From: Planococcus citri
Taxonomy: Eukaryota; Arthropoda; Insecta; Hemiptera; Pseudococcidae
Assembly: GCF_950023065.1 (NCBI RefSeq)
Contig: NC_088679.1
Coordinates: 14,384,001-14,448,000, forward strand
Direction: 5' to 3'
DNA: 64,000 bases
Shown: one piece after another, positions 1-12,100 of the stretch
Layout: every line of letters starts with the position of its first letter
Position numbering within the stretch: the stretch's first letter is position 1
Notes under the pieces: generated by a model
What the model saw: only the letters and a program-made list of their open reading frames with translations
Database searches by the model: none
Told to the model about the DNA's origin: nothing
Made by a program: the position numbers and the translations under genes

Positions 1-841
1 TACTTACACATAGATATGTATGTAGTACATAGGAAGGTGTAAGTCTGTTTCATAAGAATATTTTTATAGGTACGATTTTTTTTTTAGTATTTATTTTTTT
101 AATATATTTTATAATTAATTTAATATAATTGTAGTTTAAAATGTTTTATTGTCTGAATGCGACTGTAGAATATTTTTTTGAGTCACCTATGTCGCTTTTT
201 ATGTATTTCAGAAATTAAAATTGATGAAATTGATTAATGATTTTGATTACCTACTGAATGACTGATGGACTCGTTTATTTGCGAATAAAAATTTACAACT
301 TTGATTGAAGATGACAACTTGCTAAAACCACTGAAATTTTCTAAAATAATGTAAAAATTGCATTGCTTAATGGTTGAAAAAATTTAATGAGTAGGTAGAT
401 TTTACTTCGAATTTTAATATAATTTTTTCAAAAAAAATCATTAAATCTCGAAAATTGTAATTGGGCAGCTGCAACTCTTGAGAATCGTTCATTTCAGTCA
501 TATTATGCACATCTAAAATACTATTTTGGAACTTGAACCCACTTTCAACATGTACTTATGAGAAAAAATGTATCATCTACTTTCAAAGCTTCATTTTCTC
601 AAAAAAAAAAAAAAAAAAAAAACAAATCTGCAAGTTTGGGAATCTTTAATTTTTTCTGGTACTTACAAAAATGAAATACATATTTAAAAAAAAAATTCAA
701 TTAATTTGTTTCAATTTCATCTACATTTTAAATCAATTTTATCGTCTGGTGCAATTTTTAGATCACTTTTCCTAAAATTTTCAATACGATGTGAAAAAAA
801 AAACACAAAAATAATTATAATTTTAAATTGGAAGAGGCTCA
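1..841. other. AT-rich stretch, no gene seen
   Basis: Low-complexity AT-rich DNA with a poly-A run near 601-622. The short open frames here have no recognisable protein character and no splice-phase partners. No exon of the neighbouring MINDY-4B-like gene could be identified here, although its 3' part should lie in this direction. Confidence 0.6.
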
Positions 842-1478
842 CAAGGAACCTCTCGAGGAGTCTACGATTTGAACTTTTGGAAATATGGACAACGTCTTCA
901 AACAAAATTTCAGCAGCTCAAATTTATTTTTCGATTTTTTGCAAATTTTTTAAAAACTCAAAATTGTCCCATTTTTGGCAAAAAAAAAATGATAAAAAGT
1001 TATATTCTTAAAAATAATATCAACTCGCCCAAACCAAATTTCACCATTTCCGATAATTCTGGAGCCTCTAGCGCAATTTTTGACTTTTCTAGAATTTAAA
1101 AATTCCCCAGAAAGTGTGGAAAGTAATTCAGACATTTAAGAATGGAGTTGTGGCTTAAAACATGCTCGAGGTGTCTACAAATTTGAGCTAAATGTGGATA
1201 CGTTCCTTAAAATGGTCAAAAATACGCCACAATTTGATTTTTATCAGCTTATTTGAGATAATTTTAAAATTTAGGAGGAATCGAAAATTGGGCTAGAGGC
1301 TCCAGAAACTAGAGAGGCTCGAAATTGTGAAGTTCGTCGAAAATGGTCAATTTGGAATAGGTACTTGAAAATTCGTCAGAAAAATAAATTTGAGCTGTTG
1401 AAATTTCGGTTGGAAAGGTTTTCTCCTCAATTTCGGTCTCGTTCAAATTAGAAGCGGGTACTTTGAGAGGTTCTCTTG
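842..1478. repeat. Probable inverted-repeat element related to the CAAGGGAACC foldback family
   Basis: The left end reads CAAGGAACCTCTCGAGG and the right end reads GAGAGGTTCTCTTG, so the two ends are imperfect inverted copies of about 16 bp. They resemble the ends of the larger elements at 21470-24404 and 30649. The interior shares phrases with those elements, such as the TTTTCGATTTTTTG-like and AAACTCAAAATTG-like blocks. No target duplication is evident, so the exact limits are uncertain. Confidence 0.45.
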
Positions 1479-2166
1479 TTAGATTCAATTTTGGAGGCGA
1501 AACTCCACCACGGGTCCTTGAAATGAAAAAATACTGTAATTTTTTAATTAATATTTGAACATTGAAATATAATAATTTTAAAGTGCACTTTTCTGAATGA
1601 GACAAGTACCTACGTATAGTGCCTTCATTTTGGCAACGTATTTTTTTAGTTACAAAAAAAAAAAAAAAAAAAAAAAAAAACAGATCAACACTCTGACGCG
1701 TGCAGATTTTCGAAAAAACCCGTAATTTTTCTGCTCTTTCCCTTATCAAACCTATTTTGGAAAAACTGGCCCAGTCTTGAAAGATGGTATTTGAGATTCA
1801 GAGTCGATCTAGGCCATTGCAATCAAAATCCAAGACCACTTTTAGGGTTTTACTGATCGATTAAAAATTTGCAAATCGCTCATTTTTGGGTAAATTCGTG
1901 TTTTGAAAATTTTCTTCTTCTCAAATAAGTATTTCGCATTAATCAAGCCAAAACATGGAAAGATATCATTGGATCCTGAAACAGGAAGAATATTTCTCTC
2001 CAGAAGCGCCTCCAGAATTAAACATTTTTCCAACTTTCAACTCAAAATGATGGTCTCTATAGAATTTGGTCGAAATCCTCCAACTTTTTTGTTTCGCGAG
2101 TACTTAATAGGTACCTATGTACTTCGAGTCAGCATATTGAATGAATACCTAGGCACTTCAATGAAT
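1479..2166. other. AT-rich stretch, no gene seen
   Basis: It contains a poly-A run at about 1655-1680. I see no coding exon, RNA gene or clear repeat end here. Confidence 0.5.
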
Positions 2167-2174
2167 AGGTACCT

Positions 2175-3095
2175 TAGGGTGGTCCTTATTTTTGAAGTTG
2201 GGGATTTTTTCCGCTCCCACCCCCTAAAGTGGTGACCTCGGGTGAGAAAATAATTCCCTATTTTTTATTTTTTCCATTTTCGAAAAATTCGAGCTGCGGT
2301 GGGCCCCTCAATTTTCAAAAATTTGAAAAAAACCTAATTCAAAGAAAATTTTTTGAAATTTCAAAATCTCGAGTTCCATCATCTCTAGAAGGTCCTTTTT
2401 AAGTAAAAAAGCCTCTCATGGCGATTTTAGCCCCCTCCCATGAAAACCAAGCTGACCCCCCAGAATAGCTGAAATTCGTATATTTTGTGAGATGTCCTAA
2501 AATTGGTTGTTTTTGGCCTTTCCTCCTTCCAACCCCACAAAGTTGTGTCCTTTGGTTAGAAAATAATTCCCTATTTTTTATTTTTTCCATTTTCAAAAAA
2601 TTCGGGTTGCGGTGGGCCCCTCAATTTTCAAAAATTTGGAAAAAAACCAATTCAAAGAAAAATTTTTAAAATTTCAAAATTTCGAGTTCCATCGTCTCTA
2701 AAAGGTCCCTTATGAGAAAAATAGACTCTCATGACGATTTTAGCCCCCTCCCATGAAAACCAAGCTGACCCCACCAGAAAAGCCAAACTACAAATTTCAG
2801 TTATTCTGGTGGGGTCAGCTTGGTTTTCATGGGAGGGGGCTAAAATCGCCATGAGAGGCTTTTTTACTCAAAAAGGACCTTCTAGAGATGATGGAACTCG
2901 AGATTTTGAAATTTCAAAAAATTTTCTTTGAATTAGGTTTTTTTCAAATTTTTGAAAATTGAGGGGCCCACCGCAGCTCGAATTTTTCGAAAATGGAAAA
3001 AATAAAAAATAGGGAATTATTTTCTCACCCGAGGTCACCACTTTAGGGGGTGGGAGCGGAAAAAATCCCCAACTTCAAAAATAAGGACCACCCTA
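2175..3095. mobile_element. Palindromic non-autonomous hAT-type element with perfect 8-bp target duplication
   Basis: The element starts TAGGGTGGTCCTTATTTTTG and ends with its reverse complement, and it is flanked on both sides by the identical octamer AGGTACCT (2167-2174 and 3096-3103). An 8-bp duplication with a TAGGG-type terminus points to the hAT superfamily. Internally it holds one unit of about 300 bp, a diverged direct copy (about 2480-2780), and an inverted copy (about 2795-3095), so nearly the whole element folds back. No transposase is encoded. Open frames on both strands simply mirror each other. Confidence 0.85.
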
Positions 3096-3141
3096 AGGTA
3101 CCTATACGTAATAAATTTGAATAATGTTGACAATTACTCAC

Positions 3142-6100
3142 AATATAGATATACCGTTTGAGAAAAATTTGTAACTCTTCTTCTTCCGAAATTTCGAAAA
3201 TATGCAGCTGAAAAAAAAAACAAAAACAAGTTAAAGAATACGAGCTTGTTTACTCCGACAATGTATACGAAACTTCAAGCTTCGATGAATATCACGTAGG
3301 TTTACGATCATCACCTACGTCATGAACTGTCCCACACACAACAATAAAGCCAAACTACTTTATCTACGTATAGTACCATAGACTATAAGTAAATACAATC
3401 GCTATAAAACTGGCAATTCCTATAAACGTACCGATTAATTAAATAGGTAAGTAACAGAAAAAAAAACTGAAGCGGAAATTTCACGAATCGAGGGGTAAAA
3501 AAAATAAGCTTGATTTATTACCTTTTCGGTGACTGAGTCTTGAAAATAGGCGATGGAATGTGGTACGTAGGCTTTTTCTTGGGGCAGAGCAATCACAGCT
3601 TTTTTCTTTTCGCCTATTTTCCATAAAATATCGCTTAATGCTTTCCACAGTGCGTCAGTTTGATCACATTTGTTCGGTTTTAATAGTCTGAAAAAATTGA
3701 ACAGTGCATCAGTTAATTTATATAGATAGGTATGTACGAAAAAAGTGCTCATTTAGCAGGTTAAAAACAAAAAGGCTTACTCGTCTGCACTTAGTTTCCT
3801 CTCATTTTTCCTTTCGAATAGTAAATACTTCAAGATATACGCCTGCAATGCGGATAGTAATCCTCTAGTTCCATTTCTCGGAGCACGTAACCCGTATGCG
3901 AGATCTTTCTCAGATTCCCTGAATACTAATCCAGTTCTCAGCCATTCTCCTCGAGGTGGAGTAGCACAACCGCCAAATACTAAGACTCTTAATGCCTGCA
4001 ACATGAAAAAATATATATATAAATCAGCGTGTAATGTAAGTTTTAATCTCCATCCTCAACTGCACTCACCGTTGCTATCTCAGGGGTGATCGGCTGCCCT
4101 CCGCAAATCGGCGGCCTGTGGGGTCTTTGCTGACTGCGAGCGTACATAATTCGATCTGCACAAGAACAAACGCGGCGATAAAGTAAATAAAATAAAATCA
4201 CGATGCACAGTTAAGCTCGAAATTCGAACTGAGCTAGAGAAAATGCAAGGTCGAACGATTACACGTAGGTATAATTTTCTAGCTGACAGCTAAGGTGAGA
4301 TTATTAGCGCGAGTAATCGGTGCATGTGCATGTTCGTTGATTTTCTAATCTTCCCCGACGCCTATACCTATCCTCCGACACAGGAATTAAACTAGCGGCC
4401 AAATTAAATAATTATGAAAATTAGTTTTGTCAAGTCACGATAACCGAGAACTGCATTATAAAATTACCTATGCGGATGTTTTGATGCCAAATTAATAAAT
4501 TGTTTGGCAATCTTATGTAAATGCTGGTCGGTATACAGGGTGTCATGTACTTAGTAGAACTTTACAGCTTAACTGGGGCAAATTGCACGAGCGATGCGAA
4601 TTGGATGAAATAATGGAATTGGGGCTGCTGACTTTTGATTGGTTGAAGTTGTAATACTAGAGTACCTATAGGTTTTTACAATGGAGACAAAAATTAGTAA
4701 TATTGCGGCAGGATATTGCCAGCTTACCAAATATTGACATACTACAACCTGCTCAACAATAGCAGAGCAGGACAGGTATGGCTAAGACGAGGTCTTTTAC
4801 GTTTGAAGACGTTATAGAAACTGGTCCGAAGACTTGCGGATCGAACTCCCAAATAAGACAAAAGACAACAGTCGTTTGTCCCTGAAATCACAACACAAAC
4901 GATACCCTTGTAAGACAAATATCAACCACGGGCTCGGACCATAACGGACGCCAAAGTCAGGGTCAGGGCCGGACCCTAGAGTATAGAAAATTTAGCGGCC
5001 CACCAAGATATCCATTTCAGCGTCCGTGATTCCGGGCTCCTCAATTAATCGGCCAATTTTTTTCCCCCCATCTTTTAAAGTGCAGAACACTAATCATAAA
5101 AATTCATTCAGAAATTTTTCAAGCTGTCCAGTTTTTACCCCACTGCACTGGCCCAAATACATCGCGGCCCACCGAGATTTTCTCAGTAACTTGGTGGTAG
5201 GGTCTGGGCCTTGCCGAAGTTCTGTCTGTAATGGACAGGACTGTAATCCAACATGTGTTGGCTGGTGTGAGAAGAAAGACTTGCCATAGGGCAGTCAACA
5301 CAGACAATCATCAGGGGCAAGAAATCTAAAGCCAAATGTCACCCTCGAGCAAGAAAGGTGTCAGACTGGCTAGTCTGGCTGGGGCAATTTCCCAGAAATC
5401 TGCCCTCTGCCCTTCTGCCAATAAAAACACCTTAAAGAGCAGTTTAATTGGCATTTTATACTTGAACCCCAATTCATGGGCGTAATTTGAAGCGACTTTT
5501 CAGGTTGTTACATTTTCTGTGCCACAGAAAAAAAATATGCTACAAGAATTTTTTGTAGCATATTTTTGTCGCATAAGGCTGCTACACTTTTAAATTAAGT
5601 GGCATATTTCTGCATGTCAAAAGAAACCAGAAAATGTTTCTTAGCGCGTTTATTCGCGTACTTGCTGAAAAACACGCGTAAATGTGGTATTTTACTCATG
5701 TGTTTTACCTTAGTATATAATTATTTATTCTCTTAATATCGTCTGCCCTGATGGTTAGGGTATGAGAGTTCTTGCTCTGACCAGTGTTGCAGAGCGGAAC
5801 CAAACTGGAACAAACTGGAACACTAAACCCCTAACTTTTGGGAGAATTTTTGCGAAGCGGAATGGAACCTGGAGCAACTTACAAAAAATTTACTGGAGTG
5901 AAACCAGAACTGAACCAGATTAAAAATATGGGTTTTTAATGCTCCAACCTCACAATATTTTTTGACCTTTAATGAACGTTTTGTAAGACTGTAGTGGGAA
6001 CAACACGTGTTTTTGCTGAAATTTTACCTCAATAAACCAGAAAATTATAACAAGACATGGTAAATGACATGAAATAGACCATTTTCAGCTCATAAAAATT

Positions 6101-9100
6101 CAAATCCTGAACAGTCAAAACACCAAGTAAAACCTTCCAAATTCCATTGGGTGTTTTTGGTGCTTCTTTTACGTGGGATGGACTTTAAATTTCATTAAAA
6201 CACTCTGAATTCAACCAACTTCAATTTTTGCTCCAGACACAAATATTCTGACATACTTTGAATGCAACCTTCTCTAAAACAAAAAAGAAAAGTCGGAGCT
6301 GAACGGAACGCTAAACCTGAACAGAACAATAAATAGTCAATATTTTTAAGTGGAGGGGAATGATACATATAAGAAACAGGAACAGAATTATTTTTTATGC
6401 TGGAGCGGAACCCTGAACCTGGAACAAAATTCATTCCACTGCGCAACACTGGCTCTGATGCACTCCAATCTGGAGACCTTAGTTCAATCCTCTGCTGAAC
6501 CAAACAATTTTTCATGAACAAACAGCAATGGAAGATTTTTACGCTTAGGGGCAGAAAAACCAAATACACGCTGATTAATGGGCAGATATGTATTGGTGTA
6601 AAGTGCCAGAATTCCTGCCTCCCATTTTTATGTTTATAAGGGCAGATTTTCACTTAACTGGGTAGTGGCACACATGAAAGTTGTCCAGATAGTCATCCAG
6701 GCAGTTGCTTCAGACAATTTGGACAGGTGAGTCTGAACAGTCCTTTTGAAGAACAGTGTGAAAGGTTAGAGACAATACCAAGGACAGTACCACAAATGGT
6801 ACATAGGTACCATTGAATTTTGAAAATAGGCAGTCTGATGTAGTTGTCAAGGCCAATTATGGATGATAGCTGTCAATTTGAGCCACATCTCTTTGTCAAA
6901 GAATTTGAAGATACAGTGGATGAATATGTTGCCTCTGGAAACTTGTACTGTAAGGCTTTTAGGAAACTGGCCAAGCACTCACTCGCAGCTGTATGGAAAT
7001 TGAGAAATTGTTGTGATTCAAATTACTATTGACCAAGAGATTCTTTCCTACACACAACTTGGAACCAGCAAAGACAAAGGGATGCGCTCACTCTGAGTTA
7101 CTTTGAAATTGTTGTGGACATGCTACCATATTCCTCAATTGCGCAGGTAACAGTAAGGTACTGTAACCCGGGTATGTCAGACTCCCATTTTGTTCCTCAC
7201 GAAAAAAAATTGTTGTTTTTCGATTCAAGGTTTTTATGACGGAATTTCTGGCATAGAATGAAAGTAACCATTGAATTAGAGCACATGCTGTGAATTTCAC
7301 ACAATTTCGAAGTATTTTTAACCCAAAAATGAAGTGCTGAAAAATGACTGAAATTCAAAACAATTAAATGTATTTCAATTGATACATGTAGCATACCATT
7401 GGAAAGCTCGTTCAATTCTCTTTCAAAAATGTTACTATGAAAAAGTTGTAAAAGTGCACGGTTTTGAAGATATATGCGGTTAAAGTTTGCCGAATTCCCA
7501 TATACTGCAATGCTAAGTTCGTCAAACCAGGAACAAAATGGCCGTCTGACATACCTGGGTTATAGTTCCCTAGTAACAGTTGCCATGAAATGGCGAAGAA
7601 TTCTGTGTAGTAAGGTTACCTACATGTCAGAATGGCATAAGTACTATCAACGCCATAAATATGAACAGTTAAACAATCGGATAAGAACAAAATCCAATTT
7701 AATCAAGATTCTGGTTCAAGTAATGAGATCTGGCTATTTGGATCCAGGGAATGTTCGGTTCCTTCTGATCATGATCTATTCTTATCTAGGTAATCTGATC
7801 CAATGCGAGTTCTCCTATTGAATCTGATCAGGTCTGAACAGATTTAATTTAATCCAACCAAAAATTCATTACTTATCTGATTAGCCCTGATCAGATCTTT
7901 AGATGACATTGGAACCAGGAAATGTCATAATCTGATTTAATAAGGTATAGATACTTAGGTAATCTAATTTTATAAGATCAGCCATTAAAATCTTTTAAAT
8001 TTCATTCGATTTCACTGAAATTTTTTCAATTTTTTTCACCTTTTGCTTGACTTACACAATTTCAGTCCATTATGAAAATATCCACTCATTTACTTCTTAA
8101 TGGTGTTTTTTTTTTATTTTTTTATTTTCAAGACTTTTTGTGACTACGATTTTAAGTACCTACCTACATACATAGTATGTTGTTTTACGAACTTTTGTTT
8201 ATTTTCAATTTTTTTTCGAGATTGTTTCATAAATTTTAAATTAAATTTCATATGGTTTAGCTCAACTACTCACTTACATCCCTTTCTCCATCAATTTTAT
8301 TATACATGCCAAATATTCTATGGTTTTTGTACATGTACACAACCCACTTCATGCAGTTTTTGCAAAATTTAATTTGATCTATATATTAAAATTATGACCG
8401 GATTTTTGTAATACTGAGATCTCAGGAACGGCTGAACCGATTTCGATCAACAAAGTCTCAAAAAAAAGCTTTTGACCCGTAGATGTGCAGGTTTTTATCA
8501 AAAGTTCAAAAAGTTGCGCCGTAAAGCTCAAAAAAGCTCAATAATTGATTTTAGCCTATACGTAGCGCATTCAACGTATACAGAGAAGTACGTATATTAT
8601 ACCTTGAAAGAGCATCGAAAGAAGTGTAATGTTGAAGAAAAAAGTTTTCAAAAAAGTTGCGCCTTAAAGCTCAAAAAAGCTCAATAATTGAATTTAGCCT
8701 ATACGTAGCGCAGTTAATGTATACAGAGAAGTACGTATATTATACCTTGAAAGAGCATCGGAAGAAGTCTAATGTCGAAGAAAAAAGTTTACAAAAAAGT
8801 TGCGCCTTAAAGCTCAAAAAAGCTCAATAATTGATTTTAGCCTATATTTAGCGTATTTGACGTATGTAGAGAAGTATGTATATTATATCTTGAAAGAGCA
8901 TCGAAAGAAATCGAATGTTGAAGAAAAATGTTTACAAAAAAAGCTGTGCTGTAAAAAGCTCAAAAAAAGCTCAATTATGACCAGATTCTTTTGACTCTAA
9001 GATCTCAGCAACGGCTGAACCGATTTTGCTCTACGATGTCTCAAAAAACAGCTTTTGACCCATAGATGTGCAGGTTTTAATTAAAAGTTCAAAAAGTTGC

Positions 9101-12100
9101 GCCGTAAAGCTCAAAAAAACTCAATAATTGATTTTAGCCTATACGTAGTGCATTCAATGTATACACAGTAGTACGTATATTATACCTTGAAACAGCATCA
9201 AAAGAAGTCAAATGTTTAAGAAAAAAGTTCACAAAAAAGTTGCGCCTCAAGCTCAAAAAAGCTCAATAATTGATGTTAACTCTATACTCAAAGCCTTCAA
9301 CGTATATAAAGAAGTACGAACTATATTATATACTTTGAAAGAGCATCACAAAAAGACAAATCTTGAAGAAAAAAAGTTTCAAAAAGTTCCAGGTCAAAGC
9401 TAAGTGAATGCTTGAAAGTTTTGAATTATGACCTGATTCTTTTGTCTGTGAGATCTTAGCAACTGCTGAACCAATTTTGATAAATGACATATCGAGAAAG
9501 GTTTTGAAGTGTAAATGTGCAGGTTTATGTTGAAAGTTCAAACAGTTACACTATAAGCTCAAAAAAGCTCAATAATCGATTATGCCATATTCGGTGGGTA
9601 CATAAAGTACCTACATTGTACCTCAAAAAGTCTCCGCGGAAAAAAACTTATGACAAAAAAAAACTTTCAAAATTTGAAAGTTGTCGTCATGCAGTATTTG
9701 ATCTTATTTGATGTGTAAAAAAATTATACAGATTGTACCTTGAAAAAGCACAGTGAAAAAACCATTCTAGACTGTAAAAAGCTTTTAAAAATTGTTGGCA
9801 AAAGTTCAGCGAAAGTTTAAAAGTTCATTATGAGTTGGTTTTTTGTCACAGCAAGATCTCTGCAACAGCTGAACCGATTTTGATAAACAGCCGCTTGATA
9901 GAAAGGTTTTGAATAGTACATAGATATGCAGGTTTATGTTGAAAGTTCAACAATTTTCTCCATGAGCTAAAAAAAGTTTGAAAACCATTTTCTAAATTTT
10001 GAAATGTGAAACGAAGTTACGACAAAAAGTTGATTTTATAATAAAAAAAACATTCAGGGTGCATCGTCAACATTACCTCATGTCATGAACTTTAAAGCTT
10101 TCGCTGAACTTTTACCATAAACATGAAGTTTTTTTCTGTTAAAAATTGTTTTTCAACTTAGATCTTTCAGGGTACAACATAAGTATTTTTGTCTGCCCAT
10201 CAAATGTTTTTTCAGCTTACTACAAAATTTTTTGTACTTTCAACATAAGCTTGCACATCTACACTTCAAAGCCTTTTTACTGAGAGGTTGTTATTTTAGG
10301 TCAAATACCACATGTCAAGAAGTTTTGAGCTTTCGCTTAGCTTTTTTTCAGAAATTTTCAAAAGTTGATGGTAAAAGTTAAGCGAAACCTCAAAATTTTT
10401 TGACATGAGATATTTGACCAGATCAAGTCATATACGTATATGCAAGGTTGAATGTATTCACCAATTTATGCAGAGGGTGCAGCAGATTGAGTCATTTGAG
10501 TCGAGACTTTGATAATCTTAGCAAACAGAAAAAGAACTACTGAAATTTTTGGTAATTTCTGATAAAAAATGATTTTTTTAAAACTAAAAAACAAGACATT
10601 TTTGTAAATTAAAAAGAAACAAGATTGTTGATTTGGTAAAAAAAAAAAGAAATTCTCAATTTTAGCAAAAAGTAGCAAGTTTGGTAGTTATCTACAAAAA
10701 AAATATGACGTTTACATTTTTTGCAATTATTTTTGTTGCTTTTATTAGGTAAAACTATAGGGTAAAAAACAAGTTTTTTTTTGATATTTTTGGTAAGAGT
10801 TTGCAATGTTGCCAAAAAGTTATCATTTTTTTAGACTTTTTAAGAAATGAAACCAGGACTTTTCGCCAATTGTTGGAAAGAGTGATAATACTTTTTCGCA
10901 ACTTTTATTGAAAAACTGGACATTATTTTGATTTTTAATGAGAGTGATTGAGTGTTTTTAGAATACATTTGGGGAGAAAGCGACGCTTTGGGGTAAATTT
11001 TCGACTTTTGGTGATGACAGTTGAAATAAGTACATATTGGAATTTTTTGCGATAAAACAATAGGTATTTTTTTTCTGTTAATTTTTAAAAAAGCCTCATC
11101 AAGAATTACAATGTTAGCCATGAGCAGAACTTTTTGAGAATAAGATATAAACAAAGAAAGACCCTTTCAAAACTTTTCAATAATTATGTATTGCGAAAAA
11201 AGTAGAACTTTTTAGTACCTAATTTTCAATTAACAGTTTCTGGCAAAACATAGGTAGATTTTTGAACAATTTTTTGGAAAAAAGGTAGGCCGCAGATTTT
11301 TTACAAATTTCATTAAAAGCAAAATTTTTTATCAATTTTTGCCAAAAAGTAAAATTTTGATATGTACTTAAGGGGATATTCTCAATACATGGTAGTATAT
11401 CTGTCCGCCTGCCAAACTTCAAACACATAATTCAGAGCCATTTGTGCATGGAATAGCTTCAAATTGCGTATAATACGTTTTTCAAAACATTTTGAACAAT
11501 CCTGTGCATGCATTTGTCAATACGTTGAGTAGTTTTCGAAAAAATTCGATTTGATGAAATGTTGAACTTTTTGAGAAAAAATCCAACGTTTCTTAAAACT
11601 GTATTTATTGAAAAACTATTCAACGTATTGACAAATGCATGCACAAGATTGTTCAAAATGTCTTGAAAAACATGGAAGTATTTCAAATTTGAGCCCATTC
11701 CATGCATCCGTGGCTCTAAATTATAACATTAAAGTTTGTCCCATAAGACCAATGTAAAATAAGGCATTTTGGTTATACTACTACTATGTATTGAGAATAT
11801 CCCCTTAATAGGAAAAAAACAAGGTTTCTTGACAATAATTGTCAAAAAAATTATTCCTTTTTGCAATTCTTTTTGAAAAAGCGAAGCTCATTTTTTTGAA
11901 TTTTCCAATAACTACTAACTGTAAAAAAATCATGATTATTCTACATATTAGCTACTGAATTTTTAAAATGTACATTTAGGTTTTGAAGAATCGCGCAGTA
12001 TGCGCGATTAACGGATTGGCTAGTACTTATTAAAATTCAGCCTATGACATTTTACCGATTTTCAAGCAGTTAGAAAATTTTTACTGAATTGTAAGTTTAT

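Noticed and set aside
8100..8372. 90-codon Phe-rich frame
   Set aside because: Composition of T-rich DNA only. No signal peptide logic or family match.
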